Origin: Podaxis mareebaensis
Lineage: Eukaryota; Basidiomycota; Agaricomycetes; Agaricales; Agaricaceae
Direction: 5' to 3'
NCBI GenBank assembly: GCA_018524725.1
Contig: JAEUWP010000459.1
Coordinates: forward strand, 186,001 to 250,000
Length of the DNA stretch: 64,000 nucleotides
The position numbers and the translations under genes were made by a program. A model generated the notes under the pieces. That model did no database searches, had not been told where the DNA came from, and saw only the letters and a list, made by a program, of their open reading frames with translations. Positions 33,051-45,779 of the stretch are shown here, in pieces. Each line of letters starts with the position of its first letter. The stretch's first letter is position 1.

Positions 33051-36000
33051 TCAGCTTGCCTGCAGTGAGCCACTGGTATGGATGCACCATGCACCTGAGA
33101 ACCACCTTGTTGAGGAACTGCAACTGAATATAGGTGAGAGGCTGAACCAAGATGTCAGCCATTCCATCTCCTCTGTCCACCAATGCAGCTCCTGGAAGTC
33201 TTCTGCTTTGGAAATGCATGGAATGAAAGTCACAGGGCCCTGATCTACAGGTGGAATCTTGACCCCCCAGTCACTGTTTGGAGAAAAGTAGACCTTGCCA
33301 TTGATTACCCAAGCACAGCCTTCCATTACAATTTCACAGGGAGCAGTTGTGCATATGTTAGATGAAATAGAGGCTCTGGTGATGCCCAGTAGTGTAGTTA
33401 AGGATGGAAAGTAATTCTGGCAATGCCCAGTAACCACAACAGCTGAATTCTCTGGAGATACCCAGCAGAATTAGAAGAGGAATGGAGTATGCTTGGAGAT
33501 ATAGAGAGTGTGGCTATTAAGACTGGAGTCAGCAAAAGTTCACCATCAAATGCCATGTTGAAACTCATCTTGAACATGGTCTGCAGTGCAGGCTATTAAA
33601 ACAATAGGTAGTTGACAGTTGAATAAGAAAAGACACTGGGTGCCAAACATAAGCATAATCAGATCAATGCTTCTTTTGTGGCTTACAGAATCACAGCTTC
33701 CTCACACACCTTCATCTTCTTCATCTCCTGTCTCCTTCTCCTCACCCATTCCCCCCAACATCAAACCATCTGCCCATCATATGGCACATAGCAAGTTAAG
33801 TGTCATGCTCACTCTGTAAATGCTGTATCATTGGGCATCACCAAGACACCAAAAAATGTAGCTACTGGGCATCACTGGAGCTTCACCGCTTGTCTGTATC
33901 ACTCTCATCCTCATGACTCAAGACCATCAAGCTCCCACAGACAAGGTTCTTGTCACTGGGCATCTCCAGGACATCTCCACCTTCCTGTATTCCCCAACAA
34001 TCAACAACAACAGTTCCAAGGCCAACCATCTGACTTGAGGGGACAGCAGCATTATATGCATCCTTGGCACTAAATAGTGTCCCTGCACTGATCATGCAAT
34101 CTCTCAAGTGAGCTGCCTTGGTCACCCATCCAATAAAGCACTGGTATGTCTTGCTCTCAACACCCCTTGACTCTTGCCAAGGTTTTTGCCATGCAAATGC
34201 AGTATGCCACCCAGGCTTGTCCTCTGTCCTTTGGACTGACACACATGGAATGATTAAAGACAGCCATGCTGTGTCCAAGTAATGGATGCCAGGGAGACAG
34301 GCAAAGGTTGTTGTGAGTATCCCATTCAATTTTCTGGAGGTAGAAGCAGACATTTATACATTTGCATTATTTCTAGGTCATTCTTTGTACTTGTCATTGG
34401 GCATCTCTGGGATATCCTCACCTTCCTGTATCCTATACCCCAACAATCAACAACAATAGTTCAGGCTGATGATTGCAACATTCCTTATATTTCACATCAT
34501 CTATGGTTTATAGGATACATGACAAGGAAGTAACCACAATTACCCACTGGCTGTTCCACTCTAAAGGACAGCATGCAAATTGTGATGAAACCTTTTGGAC
34601 ATCAATGATCTCCAATGGCCTGACCTGAGGGCTGTAAAGCCTTGATCTGAGTATTGGGTACTGCACAAATGGATTATGGACAGAGGGAAGAGGGAGGTAC
34701 TGCCAGACTGTGAGGTAGTGGTCAGTGTCTTTTCTGAATATGTATGCAATTACAGCTGGGTATGTTGCTGTATCTGAGTTTCAGAGTAATAAAACTTGTG
34801 CATTCCCTTTATGTTTCATTGTAGGTGAATATGTGACTCTGGAAACAGTGTATGAAGAGCAAAAATGGGCTTTAGCCAGAGGTGTTGCTGTGAAGGTCCC
34901 TTGGTAAGCTACCTTCAAATCATTGGGGAGTTCCAATAATCTCCAGGTAGGCTTGTTAGAGTCATTGGGGAACAGAGACAGCAGAGTAGCTAGCATATCA
35001 GTAACCAGAGTGTTTCAACTTTGCAGTTCCATGAGCTTGTTGAAAATTGGCTCGCAGTTCTGCAGTGCTTCTAATCCTGACTTGTAGATGATGGCCCAGA
35101 GATTTGCCATGCAGGTGTAAGAATGTCCAATGGTTTCTTCATATTTGCCTAGAGATGCTGTTAGGAATGGAAAAGGAGGTAGCTGCTGGATACTCACCAG
35201 ATTCCATATTGTTTGGGATTTGCTGTAGAATACCAATTATCTGCTCAAAGGGAAAGGTCCACCAACCATGCATGGGACCATATTGAAGCAGACATTTGGG
35301 CAGGTGGAATGCCATATGATGGTTAGGGTGGAAGTCATATTTGGGGAAGAGTTGCTTGATACCTTCAATGTAATTGTGTATATGTTGAAAATATGTGGCA
35401 ACATGTGAATTTGAAGTTATGTGGGAAGTCACAATGATCACTGCTGAGACTAGGGATATAGTAGCTTGCAGGATCTGATGACAGTGGGCAGACTGGGGGT
35501 TATTGTTTTCAACCCTACTCCAAAGTCTAATCAATGTAACCAGCAGATATGTTGTCCCAAGCAGGCACCACTGGTCAGCCTTCAATTTTCCATGCTTGCC
35601 TGTTCCAATGTCATTTGGGACTGACATTGTCCAGGAAGGCATTATCATTTCAGATATATCTGACCATATCTCCCAAAGTTCAGCCTCTGAGATGATGGCA
35701 CCTAGAGGTACAGGGTTTTGGGGCAATTCTGGTTGCTCCATATGCTATGCAGATCATGCATCAGTTTTCATGCACCAATCAAAAAGAACCATTGTACCCA
35801 TGCCAGGAGGTGCTGAGCAAGTTGCATGTTCATTTCTTTTTCATCATAAGTGATCTGGAGTTGATTGCAAATGAACCTAAGAGCCTGCTTGGAACATCTT
35901 GCCCACTTTGGGCATGTGGCATCATTATTTTCAATGTGGTTTTGGAGATAGTGCCTTAAGTGATCAATAGACCCCTTGTCTCCACTGGGAAGGCCCTGAC

Positions 36001-37393
36001 ATTCATAGGGCAGGGAAATATGGCATGTAGGTTCATTTATGTGTTTCTGGACACGAATGCTGAGGATGTTATTGAAATGTTCCTTGAGTAGACCAAGAAA
36101 CAAGTTATACATTGGATCAATGACCACAAATCATGAGGGGTCAAAGTAAGGGAGGCAAAGTAGTTCAGACCATCGAATACCAGATGAATCAAGCACCAGC
36201 TTCCATGTGTGTTTGTCAGTGGCAGTCCAGTATTGCTCAGCTTGTTGGTGGCACTGATCATTCATGCAGTGATCCTAGGATGCATAATCCATGTTCCCAT
36301 AACCATGGCTATGCCAAGTGCAGTGGCAGATAGAACAGAAGAAGTTGTGTGTGCATGCTGCAAATCCTGCAGTTTTCCATGCAGCTAGAAAGTCACAAAT
36401 GATGGCTACAAGCCTGCAGTGGACTCAGCAACCTATGGGATGACAGTGTGTGCAAGTGAAGAAGATGCCTATCTCCCAGAATTTGAGGAATTCGTCAATA
36501 AGGGGCTTCAGGTAGTGGTTAATTGCAGTCAACAGGGGCTCATTCAGACCAGGGATAATACCAGTGAGATACATGTTTTTAGGTTTATAATGTTGATCAA
36601 GGGGGAGGTTGAGACAGACAAGTGAGATCATGCCAATAGACACCTTTTTCCCCACTTGTTTATTACCAAAAGGGTTGAAGAAGTCAATGCACAAACCAAA
36701 CACATATCGACCTTCATCCATTGCTGAGCCAAAATGCTGTCCATCTGGTCCATTGAATGTTTGAAGCATGGATCCATCAAAGACGTCTTGCATTTGTGCT
36801 GGGCTAGCACAGCACATTTGTTCCCATCCATGGTCCATCATATTCTCAAATCCAGGGCACGAAAGAAGACCTGCAAGCCAGTCTTTGAAGTGGAAATACA
36901 TGAAACACTTGATAGGCACTTGTGTATCTCTGCCTTCAATAACTTTTGTGAGAACAGTGCCACAATTGCTCTGGCCTGGAAATTCCTTGTGGTCACAGTG
37001 AGTTGGGTATTCGGCAGGGGAGTTGTGTGCAGTGGTGGGGAGATAAGTCTTATGGCATGTGGGGTTGGGACAGACTGCATAGGTAGTTGATTTTCCTTCT
37101 AGATGGAAGTGTTCTAGAATGGAATGACTGTCTTGTGGGAAGTCGGACAATAATTTCCTCTTGGATGGTCCCAGGTTGGGTTTCAGGCATATAAGAGATA
37201 ACTGAATTGTATAATAGGATGTTCCCAGTAGGAAGTCAGTCCCACATCTTGGAAGTCCAAATATTACATTGCAGGCAATGACAGAAAATAGGATGACTTG
37301 AGATATGGGATCAGCATTAGGTAGGATACCATCAAAGTGATGTTCTAGAAGGTTGTGAGCAATTGAGCATATGGGAGGCATCTCAAATACCAA
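33051..37393 (-). pseudogene. Plavaka-type DNA transposase, decayed
   Basis: Cut-and-paste transposase of the Plavaka group found in Agaricomycetes. The largest ORF (36425-37393, 322 residues) has 'LVCLNLPLDQHYKPKNMYLT', 'GIIPGLNEPLLTAINHYLKP' and 'IDFFNPFGNKQVGKKVSIGM', all hallmark blocks. Next (35768-36261) comes 'VIDPMYNLFLGLLKEHFNNI', the 'DAMHNLFLGL..HF' motif with the His lost. Then 35139-35741 has 'SWTMSVPNDIGTGKHGKLKA', 'DQWCLLGTTYLLVTLIRLW' and 'PNHHMAFHLPKCLLQYGPM'. C-terminal scraps extend to about 33051 ('INGKVYFSPNSDWGVKIPP'). Many stops and frameshifts; no terminal repeats identified with certainty. Confidence 0.85.
34225..34484 (+). repeat. Inverted repeat, left copy
   Basis: About 260 bp that recurs in reverse complement at 45239-45497, with roughly nine in ten bases shared. 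A shorter part of the same sequence (the words 'ccttcctgta' and 'aacaatcaacaacaa') also occurs at 33975-34020. Not recognised as a terminal repeat of a named family. Confidence 0.8.
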
Positions 37394-37944
37394 CCTGTGT
37401 TATACTGATTGCTCTGGTCTCACCTGGAATGCTTTGCCTCATTGTGATATTCTTGAATCTGGCCAAGCTTCTTCTGTACATGCTGCAGTTGCTGTTGCAG
37501 TTCATGAACTGCTGTTTCAGCATGAGACTAGGCACCCAATTGCTTCAGATCAGCCAGGACAGACTTGTAAGTCCTGCCAAGGTCTCTGAATGCACTTTTT
37601 GGACCCCCAGATAAGGGATAGGTTGACAGCAAGAACTCCTCTGCAGATTGTATGAGGCATGAGATGGAATGTTTGACATTGCTCAGCTGGGAGAGGATGA
37701 CCTGGCTACCAGCATAGACAAATACAGGGTTGAGGCTAGTATTATGATGGATGTGATGCTCCAAATGAGTGTTTGGGTGGTCTATGCTGATTTTCTCACC
37801 TGGAGGTGATGTGGAGCTATGAAGCCACAAAGCCTCTAACTTCTGTCTGAGATCATCAACATCATCATAGGTTTCAGGTTTGTTGGTTGGATGTGGAGAA
37901 GAATGGTGGATAGGATCTGGAACAGGCAGAAGGGTGTAATTCAT
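37394..37944 (-). pseudogene. ORF upstream of the Plavaka transposase, coiled-coil
   Basis: 138-residue open stretch (37528-37944) with 'DDVDDLRQKLEALWLHSSTS', 'HPNTHLEHHIHHNTSLNPVF' and 'SAFRDLGRTYKSVLADLKQL', then after a TAG 'TAVHELQQQLQHVQKKLGQI' and a 5' splice-like 'gtgaga'. Leu/Gln heptads suggest a coiled-coil. It may be the N-terminal part of the transposase protein or an unrelated host gene fragment. I recognise no named domain. Confidence 0.4.
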
Positions 37945-38385
37945 CCTGACACTCTGCTCTCAACCTGTGGATGTCATATCCAAGATCTGGTGGCTTTCAA
38001 CTGTGCAGTGGTCCAGTATTGCACCCTGGCACTGGTAGGTGGTACAGTAGCAAGAAGGCATATGGGCAATGTGTTTGTTGGAGATTCAAAGTATGAGAGC
38101 TAGAGGAGTGGACAATGTGAATCAGGTGACTCTCCTCATAGTCTTATGAGTATAAGTTTCATTACAGGAATCATGCAATTTATGTGAACAGCTGTAGAAC
38201 AACAAGTGCTCTGGATGATGGGCAATGCACAAGAAAAGTCATAAGGAGTAAAACTTGTCCTGACTTGTACTTTTGCACCCATTTAGAGTCAGAGATTACA
38301 TTAATTAAACCCAAAAATTGATGTATATGTAACCTTCTTACTGAACAAATGAGTTACTATATGATCATTCAAGTGTCTACCTAAT

Positions 38386-40250
38386 CTAGCTATCTAGTCC
38401 CCTTACTACCTCAATCAAATCTGTGTCTGTCTTTGTGCCTGTCTTCTCTCCAGATGCCACTGACTCACAACCCAGGTTTCCTTCCTTGTTCCTACCTAGG
38501 ATTTCAGACAATGGTATACCCAATCTCTCTGCAGATGCATGAGGGTCCCACACTGGTTTGTCATCATCATTGTCATTGTCATCATCATCATCCCAGACAT
38601 TAACTTCACAAACACTGCCAGCAGTTGTCTTATACCCTTGTGGTGTCATTCCAGACTGCCAGTGCCTGCCCAATGAGTCTTTAACCCAAACAGTCATGGA
38701 AGAGTGTCTCCAGATCTACAAAAGATTGCAGTGAAAATCAATCACCTCTAATAGGAAGAGGAAATAAATACCTCAAGTGGGTGACAATTACTATTGGTCA
38801 CCACAAAAAGCAATAGAGTGCAATTAAGGAAAATAAGGATGGTGATTATTGCACTCCTTCTTATCTCCTCCTGCTTCCTCTCTTTCCTCTGTGGAATCTG
38901 GCTGAAATAAAATCAAAAGTTGGCTCAGGTAAATTACTTAATGATGTATGACTTTGTACCACAAGCAGACATCATATTTGGGGCCTGAATCTCCACTTGC
39001 AATGTAGTGATTTTGCTTTGTTGAGAATGTCTGAACCATTTGTATCAATGTCTTTTCTATACCATTGTCAGTCTGGGTATTAGATGAGGAGATTTGCACT
39101 TACTCTTTGCACCATACCATGTTCACATCATATGATAGAGGACCTGTACCTTCTCAGGTGATGCAATAGGCACTATGTAAACTGATCCCTGATCACTTCC
39201 TCTGACTACTGTGGCTCCATCTTCTCCAAACATTCCATCTGTTACATAGCTTTGAGTTGGAGGGACTGGGATCCTCTGTATTGGTGATGTCTGGTTCATC
39301 TCATAAAGGTCAAAACCAGTCATCAGGTTATCGATGAGAATGTATTTTTCTTTTGGACACATGTCAGCACTTCCTCTAGAAATAGCTTAATTAGCCAAGG
39401 AACTTCAACTCTCAGGATGGCATACATGGCAGATTTCAAAACTTTCAAGACTGGTGCATTGCCTGTCTTACTATTGAAAAAGGTTCTGGGCATTGTCAAC
39501 ATGCAGGCCCATCAGTGATAGCACTTCACCTACATGGTTCCAGTTTCAGCTACAAACACCATGAGAGTCTGGCCCTTGTTATAGAAGATTAAGGATCAGA
39601 GTGAAACAATTAGCCCTTCAAAGCTCCAGAGCTTTTCAAGTGTTCCTAAGGAATGAGTTCAGTGGGCAATCTTGATTCAACAGAGGGAATTTTACCATTT
39701 AATTTAACCCCATACATTTTAACTCTTCTGTGATGGCTTGATACACTGAGATGCTGGTGTATGCTGTCATATGCTATTGCTTCAACACTATCACTTTCTG
39801 AAAAGGGGCATGTTGTATGCACTTCAGTGTATCCCCTCTATTCATAGTCAGCAATGTTTTGTTGATGAGTGAATAAGGCTTACTGATTGCTTACTGCATT
39901 TATAGATTATAATGAAGCCCCTTCCAGTCCTGAAGATAAGGTGGGAGCCCATGCTTGAAAATGTCCCATGCCATTTCATGCAAGTAATCTGGCCCCATCA
40001 CATCACTCCTTCACAAATGGTCTGTATGCATGTACACTGCCATATATTCCATATCTTGACTTGTTCATCATCACCTGTGTGATGTTAATTTTCTGTCATT
40101 GACTGCACTTTTAGAGCTTACCTCTGCTTGCGAGATACTCTCCATCCTGAGCAAAAGTGAAGCAATTGACAGGCCCCACATAACTCCCTAGCCTTGCAAA
40201 AAGTTGGTATTTCTGTTCTTGAAGAGTCAGTGTGTCCACCACTGAGACAA
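38386..40250 (-). pseudogene. WD40-repeat protein gene, decayed
   Basis: On the minus strand from about 40230: 'LGSYVGPVNCFTFAQDGEYL' followed by 'AS', a WD40 blade start (GH...V..F...G..LAS), then at 39123-39362 'DGATVVRGSDQGSVYIVPI' ('DG..VVSGS..G.V.V'). The last ORF, 38386-38697, is acidic ('VWDDDDDNDNDDDKPVWDPH') and probably the C-terminal tail. The intervening 39,400-40,100 has further weak blades interrupted by stops. WD40 proteins are beta-propeller scaffolds. Introns are likely between pieces. The partner or pathway cannot be told. Confidence 0.6.
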
Positions 40251-41716
40251 CTTATCAAGACCTACATCAGCTTCCTGGCTGTGGATATTAGAAAGGAAAT
40301 TCATAGTGAGATTTTTCTTTATGTGAACAGTGATGTTTCATGTTTATAACTGGCTCCAGTGAGTGAGCTTATTGTCAAACACTGTGTTAATCTCCACTTT
40401 CTGTTTTGAACTATGATAGCTATCATACAATATGATGCAATACAATGTAACAATGCAATACAATAAAACCTACAGTATAAAGTCACTACTATTGTCATTG
40501 CCATCTTAATTTAGGATTTGTTGTATTCCTATTGTATATAGGGAATGACACTTACCCAAGGAGCTGCAAATCAGTCATGCAAAGGCAGTTTGTTCACTGA
40601 CACCTTCCCATTATCACTAAGCATGTCTATTTCTCGAAAATCTCTCCACCTGTACTACCCCAGATATCCAAGCACATGCTGTTGAAATTTCAAAGCCCCA
40701 ATGTGGAGTGAGTGGATGGTGATGCACTGAGTGAACTCAGCTATTCCCCTAATCCAGATCTGGAACCTTCATCACCTCTAACTCTGATGTCTGAGACAAG
40801 TAATGAAGACGTACTTAGCCAATCCAACAAGGACATTGTGAACCTCATTCCAAAGCCACCCAGAGAAGCAGGGCATCCCAACAGTGGTGGATTCAACATC
40901 AAAGCTGCTCTCTTGGCAGGAGGGTGGACAAAAACAAGTTTTAATCAATTTCAGGTTTGTTGTTTTTGGTTTTATTACATGAGCAAGTTCTTATAGTTGA
41001 TTGGACATATAGAAGTACATACATGGGCTAGCAGCCAAGAAACTGGATACTACTGTAAGCTACCATTACCAGGATACTGTGAAGATGACACAATTCTGTG
41101 CCATGGTATAGATCACCATATCACTTTCTGGAATGGGCACTGAATCTGATCACTGACAGGTAATTAAAAAATATCCAACCATGAAACAATACAAAGACTA
41201 CTGGCCACTTCACTCAGTATTGAAGCTCCACCTAAAAAACACATCAGAAGCAGCAAGGCACAAGAAAGACAAGACAATAACCTCCAACATTTGGAAGGTG
41301 GGCTGAGACTTTCATTGTTCTTGATATCAGCTAATGAATGATGCAGATGTTGGTGGATGGTCAGGAGGAGAGCTGATAATTAAAAGTATTGTTCACAATT
41401 TGTTGCTTTCCTTTATTGTTTGAAATGGTATATATTGCTCTGTAGAGATAACACACCATAATCTATGATTCCAAGTTCACCACATTTTTCTACAACAAAG
41501 TCTCCTGACAACTTCAAATACATTGAGATGGCAAGTTATCCTGGTACTGCTCCTCATGTATGTGATATCATGAAAACTGCCCAAAAACTAATGCTAACAC
41601 TACCTTAGACATCAAACTTGATTGAAACACCCCTGGGGCCTGCCATCAGTGCAGTGCCACAAATATACTCCACCAATACATCTCAACCTATCCACAAACA
41701 AACTCCCTGGCATTGC

Positions 41717-41905
41717 ATGCCAGATCTGGCATCCTCTAAGGACATGCCAGATCCAGCACCCTCTACATGCATGCCAGATCTGGCACCATCTAAGCACATG
41801 CCAGGTCCAGTGCCATCTAAGCACATGCCAGATCCAGTACCATCTAAGCATGCACCAGATCCAGTGCTGTCTAAGCATGGACCAGATTCAGCAGCCTCTA
41901 AGTAT
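41717..41905 (+). repeat. Seven 27-bp tandem repeats coding a 9-residue unit
   Basis: Seven consecutive units translate to variants of 'MPDPAPSKH' (MPDLASSKD, MPDPAPSTC, MPDLAPSKH, MPGPVPSKH, MPDPVPSKH, APDPVLSKH, GPDSAASKY). Frame is kept throughout within the ORF 41618-42097. Low-complexity Pro/Ser repeat, probably a flexible linker. Confidence 0.9.
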
Positions 41906-43104
41906 GATGATAGGGCCATTTCTGCCTCTACATCAAATGAGGTCAGGTTGTTTGATGATGAACAAATCAGTTGCTTAAATATTGTTGCAGACCCATGGAA
42001 CTATCTCCCCAAAGGTCAGGCTTGTTGCTGTCAACCCCATGTTCATGCAAAAATGACAGAGAAACCAACAACTGAGAATACAGTCCCTACAGTCTGAGGT
42101 AAATTTTTGTTCTGGATTTCTGGTAAATGTATCTTATATTCTGTGACAGTATGAGGTTTTTCAATTGGAGAAGGAGATAGCACAGCTCAAGAAACTCAGA
42201 CAGGTGAGTTTCATAGTCTGTCCACAGTCACCAGGTTGATACTAAACTATCAATCTCACCCACAATCCCACAAAAAACACAGCAAGATCTGGCCAATGAT
42301 GTGACAGCACATTCACAAAATGATTAGGATGCTGAAAATCCTGAATTCATTCATGAAGACCCTCCAGCTGCTGCTAACCAGGGAACCACTCAGCAATGTG
42401 ATGAAGATCAAGTGATGCAAGCAACCAGTGATCCACTCCTGTCCACTGCTCAATCCCCCACTTCATCTCACCAAACACACAAAACACACTCAGCTCCTGT
42501 CCAAGAACCTTATCCCAAGCAGGCTTTTTATTTGCAACAGAATCAGGAGCCCATAGTAGAGAAGGATGATGGGTTCCACAATGATTAAACAGGGGACTTA
42601 ATCAAGCAAATGGAAGTTATTGACCTCATAGATGGACTCAGCAGTTCCAACAGTGGAAGTCCAGTAAGTTTTGAATTTGATTCATAAATGAACATCATCC
42701 TAATCTCAATCAGGAACCTGAAATGTCTCCCATCCAGCAAGCAGTACCCCCATTGACCAGGTTCTCCTACCTGAAGGGTGGTGCCAGTATAACACCATTT
42801 TTGCAACTGACTAGTAGCAATTATTTGGATGACATTCAGGCTGAGGGCAGCCAAGGTGTGCATAGCACACTGGCTCACTTGGTGAGTTTTCACCCTTATA
42901 AGAGGCCCCATGATTAACTCCCACTCCAAAGAAGGGAGGCAAGAAACCCTGTCACCCAAATCATGCTTTGAGTGCAACAGGTGATAAAGCTTCTTCAGAC
43001 TTCAAATCAGAGACAGAAGCTCCTGTAAGTTTCCTAATTCTTCAGGGACCCTGAGTGTCATGACTTGTTTGGAACACCAGAAACCTCTGCTTAAACAAAA
43101 GGCA

Positions 43105-43390
43105 GCTATTCGACTCATGCAAATTGCACCCAGGAGTGGTAAAAAAGGTTCCTTAGACTTTGAATTGGAGACCAAAATTCCTGTAAGTCCCCCATTTCTT
43201 CATGGACCCCCAGGTCATGACTCATTCAGCACACCAGAAACCTCTGCCTAAATGAAAGGCAGTCACTCAACTCACTCATATTGCACCAAGGAGTGGCAGG
43301 AAAGCCAAAGGCAAGGAATATCTAGATGGTATTTTGACTGATAATGGCTCCTCAGATTTTGATTCCAAGCCAGACAGTCTGGTAAGCAGT
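43105..43390 (+). repeat. Duplicated exon-intron unit
   Basis: Two neighbouring units of about 150 bp share 'caaattgcaccc/cata ttgcacc aggagtgg' starts, a 'ccag.aac.tctgcctaaa' end and an internal 'cctgtaagt' that looks like a 5' splice site; a third, weaker unit lies at 42910-43100. It appears to be tandem duplication of a short exon with its flanking intron. Confidence 0.6.
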
Positions 43391-45238
43391 TTTCCTCAGG
43401 TGCTGGCATTCATTGCTGATTTAGGACCTGAGGAATAGTCATACCTTTTACAGGGTCATACAAGGCAAAGTCACCTTTAGGCAAATAAGGCCACTCATTC
43501 AAGAGTGCAATATAACACCACCCACCACTCAAGGAGAGAAAGTGCCTTGGATAGTACACACACAGCAAACAGTGCATGACAAGAAGCCTCCCAGGCCTCA
43601 AATATTTCTTCCATCTCAAACCTGGCTGCACTCTGTATTGCCATAGACTTCAAGGATGACAGCAGCATGAATGTAATTAGTGATGACAATCCCGTGAGAA
43701 CCACTCTCACATATATCAATGGCAACATCTAATTCATCTATTGTCAGCCCTCTCAAGCCAATTACAAATCTCAGAGCTCAAGCATGCAGCATGATGGTGA
43801 TATTGTATGTTCTGCAGTCTTCTCATAGTTATATGGTCTTGAACTTGGACCAAGGCAACAGCAAGGAAGATTGACCATCTGGTTGATGTTATCACCTCCC
43901 TTAATGAGTGCTATGATTGTGATCATTCCACTTCATGCACAATCAGCAGGGTCCCATGAAAGGTTACAAGCACTCATTTCAAACCTTTGCTGTGAAAGGA
44001 ATGAAATATGGACTTGGTTAAGAAACAGGTAAGCCATCCAGAGTTTCAGGAAGACTTGAACTCAGCTGAGCAGACTGCATGGCATGGTCAAATGAATCAA
44101 CTGTTAGGTATCAAAAAAGATCAAGATATTAGTTCTGTTCAGGCACCTTCTGCAGTCAAAGTCAAGCTATTTGACAAGAACAAAGACAATGAACAATGCT
44201 GGCCCTGTTTGAATCCAATGTGACCCCATTGGGACAATATATTCTCTGGCTGGAACAAGAAGCTCTGTGACCTATTTCTTGACCACTTTGCCAAAGTTGA
44301 AGACAGTGCATATCTTACAGATGAGCATTTGCAGCAGGAGGTCTCCACATACTTCTTTAGCCATCTAAAGAGGCTCAAGTCACTGAGCCTGAAAATGAAG
44401 ATAGGCTCTGATGAGGACTTGGATGCAAGAAATGACTGTCTTTCAAAATCAAAAACAAGTGAACTGCAGAATAAGCAGAGAACCACAAGGTGCCATAAGG
44501 TATGTGGTCTTCTACTCAGGGAGACTTGTAACTTCTGCATTCATTCCACAGTTATGGGAAACATGCTGGTCTATTGTGGTGGAGCACAAAGATGACCCCC
44601 ACTGGGTCAAGTTGAGGGAAGCTGTTGAGATCCTCAACCATGTGGGTATGAGCTCAGATGAAAGCAATTGGGATGACACAAACTGCCCAATCTACTACAT
44701 CAAGCATGTTTCCTGGAGGAGCCAGCAGGTGACCCAACTACTTCAAATAATAGACAAGGACTGAAACATTATGAACATGTATGGGGGTACTCATGCAGGC
44801 AACCCACCATGCAAGAGGATCACACAAAAACAAGCTACCAAAACGCATCATGAAGCACCTCCAGGACCACCAAGCAATTTCTATGATAAAGAGTGGCTTA
44901 GCAGCCTCCATAACTGGGAGAGAAGAGAACTAGATGTTAGCCCAATCTTCACTTTGCCTCCAGTTTGCACATAATGATTGCAGTAAGTCAGTCTTTCACA
45001 GTTTATTCCTGAAGCCACTTCAATATGTTGAATTCAGTTAAACGTCATCAATAAATGCAAGAACTCAGTGCACAAAGACATTGTTAGGGAATGGAATACA
45101 GGGTAGCTTAACAGTTAGGGAAGGTTGTAGCTACATACTGCATCATACCTAGGAAACATTGTATCATGGGCTAAAAGTAGGCATTCTGGATAAGGAACTG
45201 TGTGCATGTTGGTAGTGATATGTGTGACCAAGGTGATT

Positions 45239-45497
45239 GGGATGTTGCAATCGTCAGCCTGAACTATCATCATTGATTGTTGGGGTATAGGATACAGGAA
45301 GGTAAGGATATCCCAGAGATGCCCAATAACAAGTACAAAGAATGACCTAGAAATAATGCAAACATATAAATATCTGCTTCTACCTCCAGAAAATTGAATG
45401 GGATACTCACAACGACCTTTGCCTGTCTCCCTGGCATCCATTACTTGGACACAGCATGGCTGTCTTTAATCATTCCATGTGTGTCAGTCCAAAGGAC
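45239..45497 (-). repeat. Inverted repeat, right copy
   Basis: Reverse complement of 34225-34484. The pair encloses about 10.7 kb holding the end of the Plavaka transposase, the WD40 remnant and the 'GMSSDES' gene. Confidence 0.8.
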
Positions 45498-45779
45498 AGG
45501 ACTGGAATACTTGAGTAATGACAATAATTCCACAAAGAATTGTTGTAAGAAAAACAAGAGCAAATCAAAGGTGCCATTGTCAAATAACACAATGACTGCA
45601 CTGATATATCAGATCTCATCAGCCATGGAGGTAGAGTCCCCAACTTCTGGGGACTCTGGGGAACTGAACCCAGTATTCAAGAACATGACAACTTCATGCA
45701 CAGAATGTTGTCACACAATGTCTACTACTACTAGCAAATAAACACAGTGTTTGCTGGTACAAATGCCTGACTTGCTGCA

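Larger units (their letters stand above)
40712..44990 (+). pseudogene. Agaricomycete orphan family with 'IPKPPREAG' and 'GMSSDES' marks, decayed
   Basis: Exon 1 (from ATG 40712) contains 'IVNLIPKPPREAGHPNSGGF'. Near 41180-41260 'YPTMKQYKDYWPLHSVLKLH' follows, both parts of a family I recall from many mushroom genomes. The middle is repetitive (41717-41905, 43105-43390). The 3' part (44008-44990) reads 'LREAVEILNHVGMSSDESNW', 'PIYYIKHVSWRSQQVTQLLQ' and 'GPPSNFYDKEWLSSLHNWER'. Several introns are implied. Stops (for example 44220 and 44762) show decay. Whether the 5' and 3' parts were one gene is inferred from that family memory. No domain name or function known to me. Confidence 0.55.

Noticed and set aside
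33051..37393. KDZ (Kyakuja/Dileera/Zisupton) transposase
   Set aside because: The blocks 'NLP....YKP.N.YL.GIIPG..EP' and 'NHYL.PL' fit the Plavaka group; the CxC cysteine clusters of KDZ elements were not seen.
41612..41878. Repetitive Trp/His-rich and Gly/Ser-rich minus-strand ORFs
   Set aside because: Antisense reading of the 27-bp repeats that encode MPDPAPSKH units in the plus strand.
41717..41905. CRISPR-like array
   Set aside because: Units are contiguous, without spacers, in a eukaryotic genome.
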